Both the position numbers and the translations under genes were made by a program. The notes under the pieces were generated by a model. That model was not told where the DNA came from. It saw only the letters and a list, made by a program, of their open reading frames with translations, and made no database searches. Source: Bifidobacterium breve (GTDB lineage Bacteria; Actinomycetota; Actinomycetes; S36-B12). From it: 5,666 nucleotides of DNA. Below, piece by piece: positions 1 through 4,974 of the stretch. Where the stretch lies: positions 1-5,666 of the forward strand of contig CALPZT020000125.1 in NCBI GenBank assembly GCA_943328365.2, in the 5' to 3' direction. Positions within the stretch are counted from its first letter, which is position 1, and each line of letters begins with the position of its first letter.

Positions 1-1
1 C

Positions 2-748
2 AAGAAGGCCCTCGAGGAAACCGATGGTGACTTCGACCTGGCGGTTGAGCACCTGCGAATCTCCGGCGCTGCCAAGGCCGCCAAGCGCGGGGCTGAGCGC
101 GAGACATCCAATGGCCTCGTGGCAGCGTCGGGCAATGCACTTGTCGAACTGCTGTGCGAGACCGACTTCGTTGCCAAGAGCGCGGAGTTCCTCGCGCTCG
201 CCGATGGCATCGCTCAGGCGGCCAATGACGGTCAGCTCGGCGATCCGGTTGCGCTCGGGTCCGCCACCCTCGCTGACGGTCGCACCGTGAGTGCGTCAAT
301 CGCTGAGATGGGTGGCGTCATCGGCGAGAAGATCGAGCTCGGTCGCGTTGCGGTCCTGCCCAGCCCGGTCGCGATCTACATGCACCGTCGTGCGTCCGAT
401 CTTCCGCCGCAGGTTGGCGTCATGGTGGCGTACTCGGGCAGCGAGGATGCAGCCCGTGCAGCAGCGATGCAGATTGCGGCGATGCGCCCTCAGTACGTGA
501 CGCGCGATGAGGTCCCGGCCGACGTCGTCGAGAACGAGCGGCGCATTGCCGAGGCCACGGCGAAGGAGGAAGGCAAGCCTGAGGCCGCCCTTCCGAAGAT
601 CGTCGAGGGTCGCGTGAACGGATTCTTCAAGGAAAGCGTCCTGCTCGAGCAGTCGAGTGTTGCCGACAGCAAGAAGACCGTGGCACAGGTCCTCAAGGAT
701 GCCGGTACCGAGGTCACGGCTTTCGCCAGGTTCGAGGCGGGTCACTAG
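2..748 (+). CDS. tsf: Elongation factor Ts, 3' part (N-terminus outside window)
   Basis: EF-Ts is the cytoplasmic nucleotide exchange factor that releases GDP from EF-Tu during translation elongation. The frame is open from base 2 and shows 248 residues before TAG at 746-748. It begins with KKALEETDGDFDLAVEHLR, the end of the N-terminal UBA-like domain, so roughly 23 residues are missing upstream. The hallmark TDFVAK motif (EF-Tu contact region) follows at about 171-178, then GGVIGEKIELGRV, then the actinobacterial DLPPQVGVMVAYSG segment of the core domain. The C-terminal signature FFKESVLLEQSSVADSKKTV is clear and the reading frame is intact. GTG 119 lies inside the conserved region and is an internal valine codon, not a start. 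The upstream neighbour is normally rpsB, which is not visible here. Identity is near certain. Confidence 0.97.
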   Translation, partial: KKALEETDGDFDLAVEHLRISGAAKAAKRGAERETSNGLVAASGNALVELLCETDFVAKSAEFLALADGIAQAANDGQLGDPVALGSATLADGRTVSASIAEMGGVIGEKIELGRVAVLPSPVAIYMHRRASDLPPQVGVMVAYSGSEDAARAAAMQIAAMRPQYVTRDEVPADVVENERRIAEATAKEEGKPEAALPKIVEGRVNGFFKESVLLEQSSVADSKKTVAQVLKDAGTEVTAFARFEAGH

Positions 749-758
749 GTACAGTGCG

Positions 759-773
759 CTTGAGGAGCTCAAG
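759..773 (+). repeat. Hairpin just after tsf (6-bp stem, 3-nt loop)
   Basis: CTTGAG (759-764) and CTCAAG (768-773) are exact inverted repeats around a GAG loop, starting 10 nt after the tsf stop. A second palindrome begins at the very next base. No T-run follows, so it is not a textbook intrinsic terminator, although actinobacterial terminators often lack one. It may terminate, attenuate or protect the end of the rpsB-tsf message; that role is inference. Confidence 0.5.
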
Positions 774-787
774 GCGGCACGTGCCGC
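774..787 (+). repeat. Perfect 14-bp palindrome between tsf and pyrH
   Basis: GCGGCACGTGCCGC is a perfect inverted repeat with no spacer, centred on CACGTG. As DNA it has the form of a dimeric regulator site; as RNA it could form a short GC-rich hairpin, or extend the structured region that begins at 759. A looser pairing, CGTGC (787-791) with GCACG (813-817), lies immediately downstream. The symmetry is directly visible; the function is unknown. Confidence 0.5.
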
Positions 788-851
788 GTGCCTTGGTTGG
801 GTTCCCCTGGCAGCACGGGGATGATCGTCGCCGCATCGAGGGACATTCGTG

Positions 852-859
852 AAGGGGAG
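852..859 (+). promoter_or_regulatory. Ribosome binding site of pyrH
   Basis: AAGGGGAG is purine-rich and complementary to the 16S rRNA tail, with 6 nt to the ATG at 866. It decides the start against in-frame GTG 788, which begins directly after the palindrome, ATG 821, whose nearest G-run abuts it, and ATG 914, which has no good site. Confidence 0.75.
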
Positions 860-865
860 AGGCTG

Positions 866-1654
866 ATGGCTCCAAGTTCTGCATCCGGAGCCGTTCAGCC
901 CTCCCTGGAGGGCATGATCGATACGTGGCCCCAGGCGCCTGAGGGCGGTTGGCGGCGGGTGCTGCTCAAGCTGTCGGGTGAGGCCTTCGCCGGGAGCGGG
1001 CAGCTGGGAGTTGATCCCGATGTGGTGTCGGGCATTGCCGGCCAGATCGCAGACGTCGTCCGATCGGGAGTCGAGGTTGCCGTGGTCATCGGCGGCGGCA
1101 ACTACTTCCGCGGCGCTCAGCTATCCGAGCGGGGCATTGACCGGGCGCGCGCAGACTACATGGGAATGCTCGGCACCGTGATGAACTGCCTGGCCCTGCA
1201 GGATTTCTGCGAGAAGGCCGGCATCGACACCAGGGTTCAGACCGCGATCGCCATGGGCCAGGTCGCTGAGCCCTACGTTCCAAGGCGCGCTATCCGCCAC
1301 CTGGAGAAGGGTCGAGTCGTGATCTTCGGCGCGGGCCTTGGCCAGCCGTACTTTTCCACTGACACCACCGCGGCGCAACGTGCCCTCGAGGTGGGCGCGG
1401 AGGTAGTCCTCATGGCGAAGGGGGTGGACGGCGTCTATGACGACGATCCCCGAACCAATCCCGATGCGAAGCGCTTTCGGAATCTCACCCACGATGAGGT
1501 CCTCACCCGCAACCTCAAGGTGGCTGATGCAACCGCAATCAGTCTCTGCCGCGATAACCATCTGCCGATCGAGGTGTTCAACCTCCTCGTGGATGGCAAT
1601 ATCGCAAGGGCTGTCCGTGGAGAGACAATTGGAACGCTCATCTCAACCGAATAG
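866..1654 (+). CDS. pyrH: UMP kinase (uridylate kinase)
   Basis: This enzyme phosphorylates UMP to UDP with ATP in cytoplasmic pyrimidine nucleotide synthesis; it belongs to the amino-acid kinase fold and is typically a hexamer regulated by GTP and UTP. From ATG 866 it is 262 residues, as expected for actinobacterial PyrH. Visible motifs are LLKLSGEAF around residue 35 (ATP phosphate-binding Lys), GGGNYFRG at 76-83 (glycine-rich phosphate loop), DYMGMLGTVMN, FSTDTTAAQRAL around 164-173 (UMP and phosphate contacts), and LMAKGVDGVYDDDP around 182-195 (nucleotide-binding region). The first 30 residues are a low-conservation extension common in actinobacteria. The gene follows tsf by 117 nt and precedes frr by 59 nt, the usual order. 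The frame is intact with no missing motif. Confidence 0.97.
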   Translation: MAPSSASGAVQPSLEGMIDTWPQAPEGGWRRVLLKLSGEAFAGSGQLGVDPDVVSGIAGQIADVVRSGVEVAVVIGGGNYFRGAQLSERGIDRARADYMGMLGTVMNCLALQDFCEKAGIDTRVQTAIAMGQVAEPYVPRRAIRHLEKGRVVIFGAGLGQPYFSTDTTAAQRALEVGAEVVLMAKGVDGVYDDDPRTNPDAKRFRNLTHDEVLTRNLKVADATAISLCRDNHLPIEVFNLLVDGNIARAVRGETIGTLISTE

Positions 1655-1666
1655 CCAAGCCGTCCG

Positions 1667-1686
1667 CCTGATCAGGTATGCCTGAT
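1667..1686 (+). repeat. Overlapping inverted repeats in the pyrH-frr gap
   Basis: CCTGATCAGG (1667-1676) is a perfect 10-bp palindrome. Its second half, ATCAGG (1671-1676), also pairs with CCTGAT (1681-1686) across a TATG loop. CCTGAT is therefore present twice as a direct repeat and once inverted, giving two mutually exclusive pairings. The structure sits 27 nt upstream of the frr start. It could be a weak mRNA hairpin or an operator; neither can be shown from sequence alone. Confidence 0.4.
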
Positions 1687-1700
1687 GCCGGTCATCATCC

Positions 1701-1707
1701 AAGGGAG
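1701..1707 (+). promoter_or_regulatory. Ribosome binding site of frr
   Basis: AAGGGAG lies 6 nt before GTG 1714 and fixes that codon as the start. The alternative in-frame ATG at 1678 sits in the loop of the CCTGAT hairpin, lacks a purine-rich site, and would add 12 residues not typical of the family. Confidence 0.75.
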
Positions 1708-1713
1708 TCCATC

Positions 1714-2280
1714 GTGAGCGAGCAGATCGATCTCATCCTTCTCGAGGCTGAGGAAAAGATGGACAAGGCCGTCGTCGTCGCGCGTGAGGACTTCGCCACC
1801 ATCCGCACCGGCAGGGCGAACCCAGCGATGTTCGCCAAGATCGTCGTCGACTACTACGGAACCCTCACACCGCTCACGCAGATGGCCGGGTTCCAGATTC
1901 CCGAGCCTCGGCTCATCGTGATTTCCCCCTACGACAAAGGCTCCTTCACCGGCATCGAGAAGGCGATTCGAGACAGCGATCTCGGGGTCAATCCGACATC
2001 AGACGGCTCGGTCATTCGGGTATCGCTGCCCCAACTCACCGAGGAGCGCCGCCGCGACTACATCAAGGTCGCCAAGCACAAGGCCGAGGATGCCCGCGTT
2101 TCCGTTCGCAACATCAGGCGCAATGCCAAGGATCAGTTCGATCGGCTCCAGAAGGATGGTGAGGTCGGCGAGGATGAGGTTCGACGTGCCGAGAAGACAC
2201 TCGACGACACCACGCACCGTCACGTCGAGCATATTGACGAGATCCTCAAGCACAAAGAAGCAGAACTGCTCGAGGTCTGA
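1714..2280 (+). CDS. frr: Ribosome recycling factor
   Basis: RRF acts with EF-G to split the post-termination 70S ribosome so that subunits can be reused. From GTG 1714 the protein is 188 residues, close to the usual 185. The first residues are typical (SEQIDLILLEAEEKMDKAV), followed by IRTGRANPAMF around 30-40, the conserved turn into the triple-helix bundle, then YYGTLTPLTQMA and the PYDKGSFTGIEKAI stretch of the small domain II. The second and third long helices carry LTEERRRDYIKVAKHKAEDARVSVRNIRR, whose arginines are the rRNA-contacting positions in the family. The gene ends with TGA at 2278-2280, only 2 nt before cdsA, so the two are probably translationally coupled. No abnormality is seen. 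Confidence 0.97.
   Translation: MSEQIDLILLEAEEKMDKAVVVAREDFATIRTGRANPAMFAKIVVDYYGTLTPLTQMAGFQIPEPRLIVISPYDKGSFTGIEKAIRDSDLGVNPTSDGSVIRVSLPQLTEERRRDYIKVAKHKAEDARVSVRNIRRNAKDQFDRLQKDGEVGEDEVRRAEKTLDDTTHRHVEHIDEILKHKEAELLEV
2271..2275 (+). promoter_or_regulatory. Ribosome binding site of cdsA inside the frr end
   Basis: CGAGG overlaps the last frr codons and is 7 nt before TTG 2283. It supports the rare TTG start and reinitiation by ribosomes finishing frr. Confidence 0.5.
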
Positions 2281-2282
2281 TC

Positions 2283-3128
2283 TTGACTGACGCCGACCCC
2301 GCCGCGCCGAAGTCCCGCGCAGGGCGCAACCTGCCGGCAGCGATCGGTTCGGGCCTCGGCCTCGGTGCTGTTGTCCTGCTGTCGCTGTTCACCTGGAAGT
2401 GGACCTTCGGGGTGGTCGTCGTCGTGGCGCTCCTCATCGCGGTGCGAGAGTTCGTTCAGGCGTTCGGCAGCCGCGGGATCAAGGTCGCTCGGACCCCGTT
2501 GTTCATCGCCACGGTCCTCCTCCCTGTCTCGGCATTCATCTGGGGCCTGTCGGTCGAGGTGGTGGTGCTCGGCATCACCGTGCTGTTCGTCATGTTCTGG
2601 CGGATTCGCCTCGGCACCGACGGCTACGTCCGGGATGTGTCGGCGAGTATCTTCGTCGCTGCCTATGTGCCGTTCATGGCCGGCTTCGTGATGCTCACCC
2701 TCGCAGCGGATGACGGTCCGAAGCGAGTGGTCGTCTTCATTCTTCTCACCGTCGCAAACGACATTGGTGGATATGCGGCCGGGGTCTTCTTCGGCAAGCA
2801 CCCGATTGCCGCTCAGATCAGTCCGAAGAAGTCGTGGGAGGGTTTCGCCGGCTCGCTCGTCGTCCAGTCCGCAGTCGGCGCTGCGTCATTCGTCCTTCTC
2901 CTCGATGCACCGTGGTGGCAAGGGGTGCTCGCCGGCGTGGTTCTCACCGTGACCGCGACTGCCGGCGACTTCGCCGAAAGCGCCATCAAGCGCGACCTCG
3001 GCATCAAGGACATGGGCCGGATGCTGCCCGGGCATGGCGGAATGATGGATCGCCTAGATTCGCTCATCCCTAATGCCTTCGCTTCGTGGGTCATCTTCTC
3101 GGTGTTCCTCGGCAGTGGGATTGGCTGA
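2283..3128 (+). CDS. cdsA: Phosphatidate cytidylyltransferase (CDP-diglyceride synthase)
   Basis: This integral membrane enzyme converts phosphatidic acid and CTP to CDP-diacylglycerol and pyrophosphate, the branch point for membrane phospholipid synthesis. The 281-residue product has about eight hydrophobic segments, roughly at 19-37, 41-56, 71-88, 91-107, 120-141, 148-170, 188-207 and 213-230. It ends with the complete family signature from S233 to D259: S-x-I-K-R, then K242-D243, then H251-G252-G253, then D256-R257 and D259. These acidic and basic residues bind metal and CTP. The upstream NDIGGY and SPKKSWEG motifs (159-187) are also diagnostic. The start is TTG 2283, 2 nt after the frr stop. 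A later start would remove the first membrane segment. The N-terminal 15 residues are polar and variable. rlmN follows after 5 nt. Confidence 0.96.
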   Translation: MTDADPAAPKSRAGRNLPAAIGSGLGLGAVVLLSLFTWKWTFGVVVVVALLIAVREFVQAFGSRGIKVARTPLFIATVLLPVSAFIWGLSVEVVVLGITVLFVMFWRIRLGTDGYVRDVSASIFVAAYVPFMAGFVMLTLAADDGPKRVVVFILLTVANDIGGYAAGVFFGKHPIAAQISPKKSWEGFAGSLVVQSAVGAASFVLLLDAPWWQGVLAGVVLTVTATAGDFAESAIKRDLGIKDMGRMLPGHGGMMDRLDSLIPNAFASWVIFSVFLGSGIG

Positions 3129-3133
3129 TCACC

Positions 3134-4237
3134 ATGCCTGAGCCCGGCGAACTCGTATTCGATGCTCCGCGACGTGGCAAGGCGCCGCGTCACCTCATGG
3201 ACCTCTCCGCCGCTGAGCGCAAGGCCGCGGTTGTGGAACTCGGGCTTCCGGCATTTCGAGCCGATCAGGTGTCGAGGCAGTGGCTCGGACGCCTGAGCGA
3301 CGATCCGAGCACCTGGACAGATGTGCCCGAGCCAGTGCGCGATGTGATCTCCGGCGCGCTCCTGCCGCAGTTGCTCACCGGGGTTCGCACGATCGACTGC
3401 GACAACGGAACGACGGTGAAAAGCGTGTGGCGCCTGCACGATGGCGCACTCGTCGAGTCCGTCCTCATGCGCTATCCCGACCGGGCCACCATCTGCATCT
3501 CATCGCAGGCTGGCTGCGGGATGAATTGCCCCTTCTGCGCGACAGGGCAGGCTGGCCTCACTCGCAACCTCTCGACCGCGGAGATCGTCGAGCAGGTGCT
3601 TGCGGGCGCGCGTGCCCTTGATCGGGGGGAGGTCGCCGGCGGACCTGGCCGAGTGAGCAATGTCGTGTTCATGGGGATGGGCGAGCCGCTCGCCAATTAC
3701 TCAGCGGTGATCGGTGCTGTTCGCCGGCTCATCTCTCCGGCCCCGGACGGGCTGGGGATGAGCGCTCGCGGCGTCACCGTTTCCACTGTCGGGCTCGTGC
3801 CGAGGATGCAGCAGCTCGCGGGGGAGGGTCTTGCCGTGACCCTGGCCGTGTCCCTGCATGCCCCGGACGACAACCTGCGCGACACCCTCGTCCCGGTGAA
3901 CACACGCTGGCCCGTGAGCGAGGTCCTCGGTGCGGCTTGGGAGTATGCCGACCGAACAGGGCGTCGGGTGAGCATCGAGTACGCGCTCATCAAGGGCATC
4001 AATGATCAGACGTGGCGCGCCGACCTGCTTGCTGATCTCGTCGAAGGTCAACTCGTGCACGTGAATCTCATCCCGCTGAATCCGACTCCGGGATCGATCT
4101 GGACAGCCTCGACCATTCAGGATGAACGCGCATTCGTCGCAACCCTCAAGCGGCGCGGAGTGCCGGTCACCGTTCGTGACACTCGGGGCCGAGATATCGA
4201 TGGGGCGTGTGGGCAACTGGCCGCTGCACAGGGCTAG
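3134..4237 (+). CDS. rlmN: Dual-specificity 23S rRNA (A2503) / tRNA (A37) C2-methyltransferase, radical SAM
   Basis: RlmN uses radical S-adenosylmethionine chemistry to methylate C2 of adenine 2503 in 23S rRNA and of adenine 37 in some tRNAs, which tunes the peptidyl-transferase centre and decoding accuracy. From ATG 3134 the protein is 367 residues. The [4Fe-4S] motif CGMNCPFC supplies C128, C132 and C135. C121 (in TICISSQ) matches E. coli Cys118, and C359 in the C-terminal RDTRGRDIDGACGQL matches Cys355, the cysteine that carries the transferred methylene. Also visible are NVVFMGMGEPLANY (from residue 176), STVGLVP, VSLHAPDDNLRDTLVPVN, IEYALIKGINDQ and NLIPLNPTPGS. The start gives the usual actinobacterial N-terminus (LVFDAPRRGKAPRHL); GTG 3086 would overlap cdsA by 43 nt. 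No strong Shine-Dalgarno is seen, so coupling to cdsA five bases upstream is likely. All catalytic residues are present, so the enzyme should be active. It is RlmN rather than the resistance paralogue Cfr, judging by context and motif wording. Confidence 0.96.
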   Translation: MPEPGELVFDAPRRGKAPRHLMDLSAAERKAAVVELGLPAFRADQVSRQWLGRLSDDPSTWTDVPEPVRDVISGALLPQLLTGVRTIDCDNGTTVKSVWRLHDGALVESVLMRYPDRATICISSQAGCGMNCPFCATGQAGLTRNLSTAEIVEQVLAGARALDRGEVAGGPGRVSNVVFMGMGEPLANYSAVIGAVRRLISPAPDGLGMSARGVTVSTVGLVPRMQQLAGEGLAVTLAVSLHAPDDNLRDTLVPVNTRWPVSEVLGAAWEYADRTGRRVSIEYALIKGINDQTWRADLLADLVEGQLVHVNLIPLNPTPGSIWTASTIQDERAFVATLKRRGVPVTVRDTRGRDIDGACGQLAAAQG

Positions 4238-4251
4238 CGACTGCTGGTCCT

Positions 4252-4314
4252 GATATCGCCGCAGGCGCTCACGACATTGCCGCAGGCGCTCAAGACATTG
4301 CCGCAGGCGCTCAC
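4252..4314 (+). repeat. Three tandem 21-bp direct repeats between rlmN and the channel gene
   Basis: Units lie at 4252-4272, 4273-4293 and 4294-4314. The 14-nt core GCCGCAGGCGCTCA is invariant. Copy 2 differs from copy 3 only at the last base, and copy 1 differs from copy 3 at two bases near its 5' end. The array starts 14 nt after the rlmN stop and ends 46 nt before the proposed channel start. A 21-bp period is two helical turns, so each unit faces the same side of the DNA, as in iterated protein-binding sites. The period is also a multiple of three, so in the channel frame it would read as a heptapeptide repeat of the form TLPQALx. The rest of the 4238-4360 gap shows no clear terminator or promoter. 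Confidence 0.85.
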
Positions 4315-4360
4315 TGGAGTTGCGACCCCCAAACGGTTGCCAGTCGTGTCACACTTGCGC

Positions 4361-4948
4361 ATGGCAAATCTCGAAGTTGGCGGCCTCGATGCCGGCGGCC
4401 TGGGCGTCTCGCGGTCTCAGGCAATATGGCTGGTTCTCGCCTCAGTTGCCCGAACAGTAGTTGGCATGGCGTTCATCTTTCTGGCGCTCTCGCTCGTGCC
4501 TCAACGACCGGACGCAAGTATCGCCGTCCCTGTCGTGATGGTGATCGTCGGGATCCTCGGCTACGGCTGGTTCTTCGCGCATCAGGTGAAGAAGGTGACG
4601 CATGCGAGATATCCGACGGTCCGCTCAATTGAGGCGCTGATTCTCGTAGGCACGATGTTCCTGGCAGTGTTCGCGGTGGTCTACGGAGTCATCTCAGCGC
4701 AGGTGCCCGGCTCGTTCACTGAACCGCTTGATCATTTCACTGCCTACTACTTCGCCCTCACTGTTCTTGCTACCGTCGGATTCGGCGACATCACTCCGGT
4801 CGGAGATGGCGCGCGCATTGCCTGCATGGTGCAGATGGCGCTCGATATCGCGTTCATCGGTGCTGCGGTGAGGATCCTCAGCGGAACGGCGCAGCGGGCA
4901 ATGCGGGCACGCAAAGCGACGAGCGCGCACGAAACGGTGACGGGATGA
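4361..4948 (+). CDS. Small potassium-channel-like membrane protein (ion channel pore domain)
   Basis: This is a 195-residue membrane protein with a K+ channel pore. Hydrophobic segments are visible at about 21-46, 53-73, 89-111 and 152-172. Between the last two are a pore-helix region (about 123-136) and the selectivity filter TVGFGD at 138-143 in LTVLATVGFGDITPV. The last two helices with the filter form the minimal pore module (Ion_trans_2 type), which normally works as a tetramer; the first two helices are additional. No RCK/TrkA-N or other regulatory domain follows, only a basic tail (AQRAMRARK). Gating cannot be predicted: there is no S4-like arginine ladder. The start is uncertain. ATG 4361 has no Shine-Dalgarno, while TTG 4277 is in frame and would add 28 residues from the repeat array. 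TGA at 4946-4948 overlaps an ATG at 4945 (ATGA). Potassium selectivity is inferred from the filter alone. Confidence 0.82.
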   Translation: MANLEVGGLDAGGLGVSRSQAIWLVLASVARTVVGMAFIFLALSLVPQRPDASIAVPVVMVIVGILGYGWFFAHQVKKVTHARYPTVRSIEALILVGTMFLAVFAVVYGVISAQVPGSFTEPLDHFTAYYFALTVLATVGFGDITPVGDGARIACMVQMALDIAFIGAAVRILSGTAQRAMRARKATSAHETVTG

Positions 4949-4972
4949 GCGCGCGCGAAACGGTGATCGGAT
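4921..4972 (+). repeat. 26-bp tandem duplication across the channel stop codon
   Basis: Copies at 4921-4946 and 4947-4972 match at 23 of 26 positions, differing at unit positions 9, 21 and 22. Each copy ends in GGAT and is followed by GAG, so the sequence GGATGAG, holding an ATGA stop/start overlap, occurs at both boundaries. As 26 is not a multiple of three, the second copy reads in a different frame from the channel gene. The array links the channel gene to prpE. Confidence 0.88.
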
Positions 4973-4974
4973 GA
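4945..4974 (+). CDS. Putative nine-codon minicistron bridging channel gene and prpE
   Basis: The ATG at 4945 overlaps the channel stop (ATGA). It opens a frame reading MSARETVIG and closes at TGA 4972-4974, which itself overlaps the prpE ATG at 4971 in a second ATGA. Its residues echo the channel C-terminus (SAHETVTG) because it was formed by the 26-bp duplication. It probably has no product function. If translated, it would act as a stepping stone for terminating ribosomes moving from the channel gene to prpE. There is no direct evidence of translation. Confidence 0.3.
   Translation: MSARETVIG
4962..4968 (+). promoter_or_regulatory. Extended Shine-Dalgarno-like site of prpE
   Basis: GGTGATC matches the 3' portion of the full anti-Shine-Dalgarno complement (AAGGAGGTGATC) and ends 2 nt before ATG 4971. 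In that register a canonical GGAGG would lie about 7 nt from the start, which is normal spacing. The equivalent site in repeat copy 1 is GGTGACG, a shorter match. This supports ATG 4971 as the prpE start. Confidence 0.4.

Noticed and set aside
788..865. Longer pyrH beginning at GTG 788 or ATG 821
   Set aside because: Neither has a well-spaced ribosome site, GTG 788 directly follows the palindrome, and ATG 866 has AAGGGGAG at ideal spacing and gives a normal family length.
3086..3133. Longer rlmN beginning at GTG 3086 inside cdsA
   Set aside because: The extra 16 residues are the out-of-frame end of cdsA, whereas ATG 3134 gives the typical actinobacterial RlmN N-terminus.
2220..3439. Long minus-strand open frames (193 and 208 codons) opposite cdsA and rlmN
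   Set aside because: They are antisense to intact, motif-verified genes and have low-complexity charged composition; they are shadows of high GC at third codon positions.
3701..4216. A 171-codon minus-strand open frame opposite rlmN
   Set aside because: It is fully antisense to the conserved radical-SAM gene, with no recognisable protein family.
3134..4237. Cfr-type antibiotic resistance methyltransferase
   Set aside because: The gene sits in the conserved cdsA-rlmN housekeeping position and its motifs read as RlmN; nothing in or around it suggests transfer.
4252..4314. CRISPR array
   Set aside because: The repeats are directly contiguous with no unique spacers and no cas genes are present; it is a simple 21-bp tandem array.
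4207..4632. A 141-codon plus-strand frame containing DIAAGAx repeats
   Set aside because: It begins inside rlmN and continues out of frame through the channel gene. Its repeat is just another frame of the 21-bp array, and the channel frame carries the real membrane and filter motifs.
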